A stretch of 26,870 bases of DNA. Origin: Spirochaetia bacterium. GTDB taxonomy: Bacteria; Spirochaetota; Spirochaetia; Treponematales; Breznakiellaceae. Made by a program: the position numbers and the translations under genes. The stretch is from contig BNUU01000026.1 of NCBI GenBank assembly GCA_025997595.1, forward strand, positions 1 to 26,870. Direction: 5' to 3'. Positions 15,790-21,901 of the stretch are shown piece after piece. The notes below the pieces were generated by a model, which had not been told where the DNA came from, did no database searches, and saw nothing but the letters and a program-made list of their open reading frames with translations. Numbering within the stretch: position 1 is the stretch's first letter; the number at the start of each line of letters is the position of its first letter.

Positions 15790-16602
15790 GTGTCACAAAA
15801 AAAGATAGCTGCGGGGATCGATATCGGCGCCCTGGGAACAAAGACGGTCATTTTTGCCGACGGGGAGATCCTCGGTTCAAGTATTATCCGGACCGGGATC
15901 GATGTCATTGAGAACGGTGAGAATGGATTACGGACCGCCCTGGAGAATGCAAAACTTGCCAGGGATGATATAAAATGTATTGTCGCCACCGGGTATGGGC
16001 GTATTTCGGCGCCCTATGCCCAAAAAACCCTCACGGAGATCACCTGCCATGCCCGGGGGGTACACCATATGCACCCCGCTGCCCGGACCATCATCGACAT
16101 GGGCGGACAGGACTGCAAGGCCATCCGGCTGGACGGGGACGGGAATGTCACGGACTTCGCCATGAACGACAGGTGCGCCGCAGGGACCGGCCGTTTCCTT
16201 GAAGTTATGGCGAATGTTTTCAAGGTATCCCTGGAGGAATTGGGGCCCCTGGCCTTAAAGGCTACGGAGGTGCTGTCCATAAGCAGCACCTGTACGGTTT
16301 TTGCCGAATCGGAAACCATTTCCCTGCTTGCCCGGGGAGAAAAACCGGAGAACATCATCATCGGCATCCATCATGCCATCGCAAACCGTATCAACGGCAT
16401 GTTCGCCCGGATAGGCATCGAAAACGACGTGTTTTTCTCAGGGGGGGTTGCCAAAAACATCGGCATGCGCAAGGCCCTGGAAGATATAATGAATATAAGG
16501 CTGGCGGAGCCCCAATACGACCCCCAGCTTGCCGGAGCCCTCGGGGCGGCGGTGATTGCATCGGACCTGATCGCGAAAAAGAAAATAACAGTAATAGCTT
16601 AA
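15790..16602 (+). CDS. ATP-dependent [4Fe-4S] activator (HgdC/YjiL family)
   Basis: An ASKHA-fold ATPase, 270 aa, of the BadF/BadG/BcrA/BcrD family. As a homodimer it holds one [4Fe-4S] cluster and uses ATP hydrolysis to push an electron to very low potential into its partner. Visible: the phosphate loop GIDIGALGTKTVIF (9-22), IDMGGQDCK near 102-110, the two cluster cysteines Cys129 (DRCAAGTGRFLE) and Cys168 (SSTCTVFAESE), and FFSGGVAKN. It starts at GTG 15790 with AGGAG (15779-15783) 6 bases upstream, 26 bases after its partner gene. It is clearly the reductase/activator of the preceding protein and the last gene of the operon. The electron donor (ferredoxin or flavodoxin) is not encoded nearby. 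Confidence 0.92.
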   Translation: MSQKKIAAGIDIGALGTKTVIFADGEILGSSIIRTGIDVIENGENGLRTALENAKLARDDIKCIVATGYGRISAPYAQKTLTEITCHARGVHHMHPAARTIIDMGGQDCKAIRLDGDGNVTDFAMNDRCAAGTGRFLEVMANVFKVSLEELGPLALKATEVLSISSTCTVFAESETISLLARGEKPENIIIGIHHAIANRINGMFARIGIENDVFFSGGVAKNIGMRKALEDIMNIRLAEPQYDPQLAGALGAAVIASDLIAKKKITVIA

Positions 16603-16603
16603 A

Positions 16604-16625
16604 GAGCGGGCCGCCGGGACCGCTC
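16604..16625 (+). terminator. Possible hairpin at the end of the purine operon
   Basis: GAGCGG (16604-16609) pairs with CCGCTC (16620-16625) just after the stop codon of the activator gene. There is no U-tract behind it. A second weak stem, AGCC-A7-GGCT, lies at about 16649-16663. An efficient intrinsic terminator is therefore not obvious here. Confidence 0.35.
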
Positions 16626-16661
16626 CGCAGGCAAAAAGCCAAAAAAAAGCCAAAAAAAGGC

Positions 16662-16690
16662 TTGACTATTGAATTTTTTTCCGATAGGAT
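16662..16690 (+). promoter_or_regulatory. Promoter of the tRNA-Gly gene
   Basis: TTGACT (16662-16667) and TAGGAT (16685-16690) are spaced by 17 bases, with an A/T-rich spacer. The -10 box ends 30 bases before the first tRNA base, which fits a stable-RNA promoter with a short 5' leader. Confidence 0.7.
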
Positions 16691-16720
16691 AACAAAAAAT
16701 GACCGGCAAAGGCCAGTTAT

Positions 16721-16792
16721 GCGGAAATAGCTCAGTGGTAGAGCGCGACCTTGCCAAGGTCGATGTCGCGGGTCCGACTCCCGTTTTCCGCT
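16721..16792 (+). tRNA. tRNA-Gly (GCC anticodon)
   Basis: A complete 72-base cloverleaf. The acceptor stem GCGGAAA/TTTCCGC is perfect, the D arm is GCTC-7-GAGC, and the anticodon stem CGACC/GGTCG carries loop TTGCCAA with anticodon GCC at 16753-16755. The variable loop has 5 bases, and the T stem GCGGG/CCCGT carries loop TCCGACT. The T loop starts TCC rather than the usual TTC. The 3' CCA is not encoded (CTT follows the discriminator base). Confidence 0.95.
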
Positions 16793-16800
16793 CTTAAGTT
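16763..16800 (+). repeat. 38-bp direct repeat, copy in the tRNA-Gly 3' end
   Basis: This stretch covers the variable loop, T arm, 3' acceptor strand and first 8 trailing bases of the tRNA. It occurs again without change at 16910-16947, 147 bases downstream. Confidence 0.9.
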
Positions 16801-16806
16801 TTAGCA

Positions 16807-16840
16807 GCCTGGAAATTCGACATTTCCAGGCTTTTGTTTT
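16807..16840 (+). terminator. Intrinsic terminator of the tRNA-Gly gene
   Basis: A perfect 10-bp stem, GCCTGGAAAT (16807-16816) with ATTTCCAGGC (16822-16831), has a 5-base loop TCGAC and is followed by TTTTGTTTT. It is a classic Rho-independent terminator, 14 bases behind the tRNA. Confidence 0.88.
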
Positions 16841-16855
16841 ATTGAGCCCAAAAAT

Positions 16856-16869
16856 GCGGGAGTCGGACC
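16856..16869 (-). repeat. Inverted fragment of the tRNA T arm
   Basis: GCGGGAGTCGGACC here is the reverse complement of the T-arm segment GGTCCGACTCCCG, which occurs at 16771-16783 and 16918-16930, matching over 13 bases. With the downstream direct copy it could form a hairpin with a loop of about 48 bases. Confidence 0.75.
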
Positions 16870-16909
16870 ATACAATCCATTCCTATCGACAAACGGAGCG
16901 AAGCGACGT

Positions 16910-16947
16910 ATGTCGCGGGTCCGACTCCCGTTTTCCGCTCTTAAGTT
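16910..16947 (+). repeat. 38-bp direct repeat: tRNA-Gly 3' remnant
   Basis: An exact copy of 16763-16800, with no 5' half of a tRNA in front of it. It is followed by its own terminator-like stem at 16953-16979. It could be the remnant of a deleted tandem tRNA gene or an attachment-site scar. No integrase gene is in the window. Confidence 0.88.
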
Positions 16948-16952
16948 CAAGA

Positions 16953-16979
16953 AGCCGAAGAATGTAACATTCCCCGGCT
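16953..16979 (+). terminator. Weak terminator-like hairpin behind the tRNA remnant
   Basis: AGCCG-aa-GAATG pairs with CATTC-cc-CGGCT around a 3-base TAA loop. That is ten base pairs with one symmetric 2x2 internal loop. Only a very short T-run follows. Its placement parallels the terminator behind the intact tRNA. Confidence 0.5.
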
Positions 16980-17142
16980 TTGGTATGGCATTTTGGCTGA
17001 TACAGAGAACTATTTCCTGTATAAACGGCTGTTTCAGCGAAAGGTATCGCCGTCCGTTATACTGTATATACTTCGGATGGGACGGTCAGCGCCAAGCGCT
17101 GTTTTTCGTTGACATCTTGACCTTTTTAAAATTTTCCGCCTT
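16980..17142. other. Non-coding stretch between the tRNA remnant and the SIS gene
   Basis: I see no gene. It holds a small stem CAGCGC-CAA-GCGCTG (17087-17101) followed by TTTTT on the plus strand, which could terminate plus-strand read-through toward the convergent minus-strand genes. The end of the minus-strand operon must also fall here, but no strong minus-strand terminator is obvious. Confidence 0.5.
17087..17106 (+). terminator. Possible small terminator facing the convergent operon
   Basis: A 6-bp stem CAGCGC/GCGCTG with a 3-base CAA loop is directly followed by five T residues. It is short but correctly built for plus-strand termination between converging transcription units. Confidence 0.45.
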
Positions 17143-17715
17143 TCACTCTATGTTTCTGTGACGGCTCTCCATCTCCTCATGCGTAATACCCATCTTCTGT
17201 TCAAGCAGCATGATGATGATATCAAAGAGCATGATGAGATGCTGCTCAAAAAGATTTCCCATAGGTTGTATGGATGGAACGACCCTGCGGTCCGTCCCTT
17301 TGTACACGAACGCGGGTACGAACAACACCAGGTCCGCCATCGCGGGGGTCTTTCCCCCGGGCGAGCCGGTAATAACCGCCACCTTCGCGCCCGCCGCCTT
17401 CGCCTGTTCCGCCACATAGTGGATGTGACCGATTTCACCGGAGCCGTTGGTGGCGATGAGCAGATCGCCTTTGTGGATGCCCGGTGTCGTATCGTCCCAC
17501 ACCCAGTGCGTCTCCTTACCCAGATGCATAAGCCGCATGGCAAAAGCCCGGGACGCGATGCCCTCTCTGCCCACACCCATAACCACAAGCTTCTTCGCCG
17601 CTATGATGGCATCCATAAGCGCCTCTACCTGTACCAGATCCTGACGGGCAAAGACCTCCGTATGCTCTTTGATGACGGCATCGCTTAAGCGATCGTACTC
17701 ACTTTTAATATCCAT
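17143..17715 (-). CDS. SIS-domain sugar isomerase, 6-phospho-3-hexuloisomerase-like
   Basis: A 190-aa single SIS domain, the size of 6-phospho-3-hexuloisomerase (HxlB), which interconverts hexulose 6-phosphate and fructose 6-phosphate. Family-like blocks: VMGVGREGIASRAFAMRLMH (about 45-64), GDLLIATNGSGEIGHIH (about 83-99) and AKAAGAKVAVITGSPGGKTP (about 105-124). On the minus strand AGGAG (17728-17724) lies 8 bases before ATG 17715, and the gene follows the VOC gene by 18 bases. No hexulose-6-phosphate synthase (HxlA) is nearby, so the formaldehyde-fixing pathway is not supported. A related phosphosugar isomerase, linked to the sugar taken up by the upstream ABC importer, is more likely. Confidence 0.78.
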   Translation of the reverse strand: MDIKSEYDRLSDAVIKEHTEVFARQDLVQVEALMDAIIAAKKLVVMGVGREGIASRAFAMRLMHLGKETHWVWDDTTPGIHKGDLLIATNGSGEIGHIHYVAEQAKAAGAKVAVITGSPGGKTPAMADLVLFVPAFVYKGTDRRVVPSIQPMGNLFEQHLIMLFDIIIMLLEQKMGITHEEMESRHRNIE

Positions 17716-17733
17716 ACGATAATCTCCTGTTTA

Positions 17734-18261
17734 TCAATCCTCCCGCGGATAAATAAAATACATATCCTTCGTAACCGAAATGTCGGCATAATTGCCGATC
17801 TCCAGGGCACAGCCGAGGCTGCGTTCCGTATCGAAATTGATGAACACATCTTCCTTGATACCGCCGCTGAAGGTCCTGGCAAATCCCACAGCTTCCAGTT
17901 CCATTACCCTGGCGTCCATATTGGTGTCGGATATTTTCTCTTTGAAGTGCTGCAGGCCTTCGCCCCGCCGCGCCAGAAACTCCTGGGCCGGAACCGGCCC
18001 GTAGACATTCTGTACGATCTCTATCTGTACATTGCCGTACATTGCCAAAGCGCAGAAATATTTGAAAGGCTCAGTGATGGGCGTCCCGCCCAAGCAGGCG
18101 TCCCGTACGGTCTCGTTCGACATGGTCATGACCGTCCATGGCCCCACCTTCAGTTTGTCCACCCACTCGTCCAGCACGGTAAGGATGTCTCTGTCCACAG
18201 CGATGCAGATCTGGCAGATCTCCCGGTGCTTGTTGTATTCAAGAAGTTCCGCGTTGGTCAT
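17734..18261 (-). CDS. VOC (glyoxalase/epimerase fold) family protein
   Basis: A 175-aa protein with features of the vicinal-oxygen-chelate superfamily, the fold of methylmalonyl-CoA epimerase and glyoxalase. The stretch EFLARRGEGLQHFKEKISD (about residues 93-111) carries the typical GEGLQHF histidine motif. A second half follows, with FARTFSGGIKEDVFINFDTE and YFIYPRED at the end. A metal-dependent isomerase or lyase acting on a sugar-derived intermediate is plausible, but the substrate cannot be read from sequence. It follows the hydrolase gene by 14 bases and precedes the SIS gene, so it is part of the same operon. Its ribosome-binding site is weak, so it is probably translationally coupled. 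Confidence 0.7.
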   Translation of the reverse strand: MTNAELLEYNKHREICQICIAVDRDILTVLDEWVDKLKVGPWTVMTMSNETVRDACLGGTPITEPFKYFCALAMYGNVQIEIVQNVYGPVPAQEFLARRGEGLQHFKEKISDTNMDARVMELEAVGFARTFSGGIKEDVFINFDTERSLGCALEIGNYADISVTKDMYFIYPRED

Positions 18262-18275
18262 GCGCCCTGCCGTAA

Positions 18276-19097
18276 TTATACCCTCCCCTTCAGCCAGTAC
18301 ACCAAATCGTCCAGGACCTTTTCCCTGCCGATTTCATTGAATATTTCATGCTGCAGTTTGCTGTAGATGATCAAGCTCTTATCCTTCGAAGCAATATCGC
18401 CGTAAAAATCACGTGAATCCTTTTCCGACACCAAGCCATCGTCCGCACCATGCATGACCAGCACAGGCGCGGTGAACCGCCGTCCGTTGGCCGCCAGATA
18501 TGCCACGCCATCCTTGAAGGTGTTAACCAGGCTGACACCTATCTTTTTTTCATGAAGGGTATCCGTCTCCAGCGCCTTCAGTACCTCAGGGTTGCTGCAT
18601 AGTCCGTCCGCCAATTCATTCGGCAGGTACTCCGAGGGGGCCTGTTTCATGGGCAGGTCTCCAAAGAGTTTTAGATTGTAGCGTGTCAACGCGCCTGACA
18701 GGATGACGCCGCCTGATACCAATTCCGGGTACATCGTGGCGAACATGGCTGTGCCATAGCCGCCCATGCTATGTCCTGCAAGAAAGAGCTTGAGTCCGGG
18801 ACACGCGGACACGGCATAAGACGCCGCCGCCTTGATGTCCTCCGCGATCTGCTTGTAATCCGTATAATGCACCCGCCTGCCCTCGTAGGCATCGGAATTT
18901 CCATGGCCCCTGTGGTCGAATCGAAATACCGCAGCGCCTGCAGCGCCGATCCGTTCCGCGACATAGTCGTACCGGCCATGATGCTCGGCGAGACCGTGAA
19001 CAATAAGGACAATGGCCCTGGCCCCGCCGGGAATCTCCGCCTTCATATACAGCTTGACGCCATCGTAGGTCTGTATCTTTGTCTCTGTAATATTCAT
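18276..19097 (-). CDS. Alpha/beta hydrolase (monoacylglycerol lipase/S33-like)
   Basis: A 273-aa cytoplasmic serine hydrolase with no signal peptide. The nucleophile elbow is GHSMGG (near residue 108). The oxyanion region VHGLAEHHGRYDYVAERI (about 33-50), RFDHRGHGNSDAYEGRR, the acid VMHGADDGLVSEKDSR and the histidine KLQHEIFNEIG complete the triad layout. This is the lysophospholipase/monoacylglycerol lipase branch (PldB-like), which also contains carboxylesterases. Lying behind a sugar importer, it might deacylate an imported acylated sugar, but that is only an inference from position. Confidence 0.85.
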   Translation of the reverse strand: MNITETKIQTYDGVKLYMKAEIPGGARAIVLIVHGLAEHHGRYDYVAERIGAAGAAVFRFDHRGHGNSDAYEGRRVHYTDYKQIAEDIKAAASYAVSACPGLKLFLAGHSMGGYGTAMFATMYPELVSGGVILSGALTRYNLKLFGDLPMKQAPSEYLPNELADGLCSNPEVLKALETDTLHEKKIGVSLVNTFKDGVAYLAANGRRFTAPVLVMHGADDGLVSEKDSRDFYGDIASKDKSLIIYSKLQHEIFNEIGREKVLDDLVYWLKGRV

Positions 19098-19120
19098 TAT
19101 ATCCCCTTTTAAAACACATT

Positions 19121-19242
19121 AGACTTGTTCGGCAACTTGCGAACTAAAGTTCGGGTTAGTTGCCGAACAAGTCCTGCAAAATACTCCGTATTTTGCGTTT
19201 TTTAATGGTTATTGTTCAATAACTGAAGTTATCGAACAACTC
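19121..19242. repeat. Cluster of three hairpin repeats
   Basis: First, ACTTGTTCGGCAACT (19123-19137) pairs perfectly with AGTTGCCGAACAAGT (19158-19172), with a smaller stem CGAACT-AA-AGTTCG inside. Second, GCAAAATAC (19176-19184) pairs perfectly with GTATTTTGC (19188-19196) and is followed by TTTTTT. Third, TTGTTCaATAACT pairs with AGTTATcGAACAA (about 19213-19240). Together they fill the 150-base gap between the ABC permease and hydrolase genes. A related sequence occurs at 21849-21883. Confidence 0.85.
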
Positions 19243-19249
19243 TATTGCG

Positions 19250-20275
19250 TTATTCGGCTTTAGCGATTGCTTCCACTTTGGATTTACGGTTCTTTGCAAC
19301 GGTATTCTTATAATAGTCGGCATATACAGCCGCCATAAGTACGAGTCCCTTGACCACGAGCTGCCAGTACGAATTAACCTGCATCAGGTTGAGACCGTTG
19401 TTCAGGATACCGATGATGAGTACGCCGAGAATTGTACCGCTGAGCCGCCCGTAACCACCGAGCATGCTCGTGCCGCCAAGTACGGTCGCCGCGATCGCGT
19501 CCATCTCCGCATTGTCGCCAACAAGGGGGGACCCCGCATAAGAGCGCGCCGCAAGCAAAACCCCCGCAATACCGGACATAAGCCCGGAAAAAACGTACAT
19601 GAAAAACTTTATCCGCTTAATATTGATGCCCGAGTACTCCGCCGCAAGCGCATTACCGCCAATGGCGTACATATTGCGTCCCATCCTGCTCTTGTTCAGG
19701 ATCAGCCAGACGATCCCAAGGATTACGATGAGGATAAATATCTGTATCGGGAAAGGACCTATCTTTCCCTTGCCAAACCACCGGAAGATCTCGTCTTCAA
19801 TGCGGATTGGGCGGGAGTTCGTGTAGACGTTCGCGAGTCCGCGGCATATCATCGCCAGGGCAAATGTGACGATGAAAGGCGGCAGCGTCGTCCGCGACAG
19901 GATGAACCCGTTGATGGCGCCTACAAGCAGCCCAAGACAGAGTCCGGTAAGGATCGCGACGTAAAACGGCATCCCGAAAATTGTCATCATAGCTGCCGAC
20001 ATCACGCCGGTGATCTTGATCAGCGCACCACTTGAAAGATCGATGCCTCCGGTGATCAGGATGATCGTACACGCCGAAGCAAGCAGCATATTGGTCGTAA
20101 TCTGGGTAAGAATATTCTGTAGATTAGTTTCCGACAAGAAGTATGGCGAACGAATCGACACAATTACGATCAGTACAACCAGCCCTATAACCAGCGCAAA
20201 ATTCGACTTCAGCCCGGTTACAATTCCGGCCCGAAATCCGCTTTCTTTTATCAAAGTATTTTCCGTGTTTTCCAT
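19250..20275 (-). CDS. Sugar ABC transporter permease (RbsC-like)
   Basis: A 341-aa membrane protein of the CUT2 family with about 8-10 hydrophobic segments. Recognisable are LLASACTIILITGGIDLSSG (about 66-85, the typical DLS motif), AINGFILSRTTLPPFIVTF, and GNALAAEYSGINIKRIKF, the loop that contacts the ATPase. DAIAATVLGGTSMLGGYG and LLIGILNNGLNLMQV follow near the C-terminus. It begins 13 bases after the ATPase gene and completes a three-gene importer. The substrate cannot be named from sequence (ribose, allose, galactose and inositol carriers all look alike). Confidence 0.92.
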   Translation of the reverse strand: MENTENTLIKESGFRAGIVTGLKSNFALVIGLVVLIVIVSIRSPYFLSETNLQNILTQITTNMLLASACTIILITGGIDLSSGALIKITGVMSAAMMTIFGMPFYVAILTGLCLGLLVGAINGFILSRTTLPPFIVTFALAMICRGLANVYTNSRPIRIEDEIFRWFGKGKIGPFPIQIFILIVILGIVWLILNKSRMGRNMYAIGGNALAAEYSGINIKRIKFFMYVFSGLMSGIAGVLLAARSYAGSPLVGDNAEMDAIAATVLGGTSMLGGYGRLSGTILGVLIIGILNNGLNLMQVNSYWQLVVKGLVLMAAVYADYYKNTVAKNRKSKVEAIAKAE

Positions 20276-20288
20276 TTATACCCTCATA

Positions 20289-21773
20289 TCACATCACGAC
20301 CGATTTTTGCATGATCGTCTCTTGTGTCGCTTCGCTTCGGTCCAAAATCCCCGACAACGTTCCTTCACGCATGACGGCAATACGATCGCTCATATTAAGT
20401 ATCTCCGGCAGTTCAGAAGACACCATGATGATAGCCATACCTTCCTTCGCGAGCTTGTTCATGATCGCGTACATCTCCGTCTTCGCGCCTATATCAATAC
20501 CGCGCGTCGGTTCATCAAAAATGAGAACCCTGGGTTTCGTCGCAAGCCAACTGGCCACAACAACCTTCTGTTGGTTGCCCCCCGACAGGTTCTTGATCAA
20601 GGCGGCGGTATTCGGCGCCCTGACAGCAAGTCCTGTGAAGTACGTATCGCTGATCTCCTGCTCTTTCCCGTTGTTTACAAAAACACCTTTGATAAATTCA
20701 TATAACACCTTCAGTGTAATGTTGAATTTGATGCTCTGATCGGGTATGATGCCGCGGCCGCGCCGGTCTTCAGGCACATAACTAATACCCTTGCGCATCG
20801 CGTCCGCCACGTTTTTGATCTGCAGCTTTTCATTGTTCAGAAAGACTTCTCCTGACAGAATGCGGTCGATGCCGAAAAGGGCGCGCATCGTTTCTGTACG
20901 CCCCGCGCCCATAAGTCCGGAGAATCCGAGAATCTCGCCCCTGTGCAGCGTAAAACTTACGTTACGGATGTACTCGGTGGTAATGTTGTGAACATCAAGC
21001 ACGACTTCATCGGACATGCAATAATCACGCGTATAAAAACTGCTGATCTCGCGGCCAACCATAAGTGTAATCAACTCATCCGTAGTCGTCTCGTCCATGC
21101 GCTTCGTCGCCACATCCTTAGCATCACGCATAACAGTCACCCTGTCGGCAATGCGCTCAAGTTCGGACATGCGATGGGAAATATAGATGATTCCAATACC
21201 CTGATCTTTAAGAAAGCGAATCTTGTCAAAGAGTACATCACATTCCTTATCCGAGAGAGAAGATGTGGGTTCGTCCATTGCGATGATCTTTGGATTGAAC
21301 GAGATAGCTTTAATGATCTCAACGAGCTGCTGCTCCGCAACCGTTAGACTGGAGATAATTTCGGTGGCTTTGCGCTTAATGCCGAAGGCATTGAGCAGTT
21401 TCCGCGTCTCTTCATTCATCGTTTTAAAATCGACAAACCTGCCTTTCATCGGCTCGTTGCCAAGATAAACATTTTCGGCAATGGAAGTGTACGGCGACAG
21501 GACGAGTTCCTGATGGATGATCCGTATGCCTAAATCCTGCGCCGATTTAACCGAAGATACTTCGATCTTCCTTCCGTCCAAAAATACTTCGCCGCCGTCA
21601 CTCCGGTATATGCCGCCGAGAATATTGATAAGGGTGGATTTTCCGGCGCCGTTCTCGCCGAGCAGAGCATGCACCTCGCCGGCCTTGAGATCAAAATTGG
21701 TCCCCTTGAGGGCGTACACGCCCGGAAAGCGCTTGTGGATATCCTTCATTTGCAACAATACACTATCACTCAT
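20289..21773 (-). CDS. Sugar ABC transporter ATPase (RbsA/MglA-like)
   Basis: A 494-aa ATPase with two fused ABC domains, the standard CUT2 form. Domain 1 has Walker A GENGAGKSTL (near 38), a family-typical linker LTVAEQQLVEI, and Walker B IIAMDEPTSSLSD. Domain 2 has the usual degenerate Walker A GLMGAGRTETMRALFG, an intact LSGGNQQKVVVASWL signature and Walker B VLIFDEPTRGIDIG. It energises uptake together with the adjoining permease and binding protein. A hairpin at 21816-21847 lies in front of it. Confidence 0.95.
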   Translation of the reverse strand: MSDSVLLQMKDIHKRFPGVYALKGTNFDLKAGEVHALLGENGAGKSTLINILGGIYRSDGGEVFLDGRKIEVSSVKSAQDLGIRIIHQELVLSPYTSIAENVYLGNEPMKGRFVDFKTMNEETRKLLNAFGIKRKATEIISSLTVAEQQLVEIIKAISFNPKIIAMDEPTSSLSDKECDVLFDKIRFLKDQGIGIIYISHRMSELERIADRVTVMRDAKDVATKRMDETTTDELITLMVGREISSFYTRDYCMSDEVVLDVHNITTEYIRNVSFTLHRGEILGFSGLMGAGRTETMRALFGIDRILSGEVFLNNEKLQIKNVADAMRKGISYVPEDRRGRGIIPDQSIKFNITLKVLYEFIKGVFVNNGKEQEISDTYFTGLAVRAPNTAALIKNLSGGNQQKVVVASWLATKPRVLIFDEPTRGIDIGAKTEMYAIMNKLAKEGMAIIMVSSELPEILNMSDRIAVMREGTLSGILDRSEATQETIMQKSVVM

Positions 21774-21815
21774 GTAAGATACCTTTCTCTATCTCTGATG
21801 TTCCATCTATGACGC

Positions 21816-21847
21816 AAAACCAACGGCCGCATTGATCCGTTGGTTTT
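21816..21847 (-). terminator. Attenuating hairpin between binding-protein and ATPase genes
   Basis: A perfect 11-bp stem, AAAACCAACGG (21816-21826) with CCGTTGGTTTT (21837-21847), closes a 10-base loop. Read on the minus strand, the stem ends in TTTT and then GCG, so termination should be partial. Such a site would give more binding protein than ATPase and permease, the usual stoichiometry. Confidence 0.6.
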
Positions 21848-21848
21848 A

Positions 21849-21883
21849 CATTAGAGTTGTTCGATAAATCAGTTGCTGAACAA
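21849..21883. repeat. Hairpin repeat related to the 19121-19242 cluster
   Basis: AGTTGTTCGATAA and GTTGCTGAACAAGT form an imperfect inverted repeat. The GTTGCTGAACAAGT arm closely resembles AGTTGCCGAACAAGT at 19158-19172. It lies just behind the binding-protein stop codon. Confidence 0.6.
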
Positions 21884-21901
21884 GTCCATTGTCATTTTCT
21901 T

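Noticed and set aside
14600..16602. A genuine 2-hydroxyacyl-CoA dehydratase system
   Set aside because: Only one dehydratase-like subunit is present and there is no CoA-transferase or acyl-CoA dehydrogenase nearby, so the single-subunit YjiM/double-cubane class fits better.
16910..17161. An 83-codon open frame starting in the tRNA remnant
   Set aside because: It begins inside the duplicated tRNA 3' end, crosses terminator-like stems and has no ribosome-binding site.
17143..17715. Ribulose monophosphate formaldehyde pathway
   Set aside because: The SIS protein resembles HxlB, but no HxlA synthase or formaldehyde-related gene is in the window.
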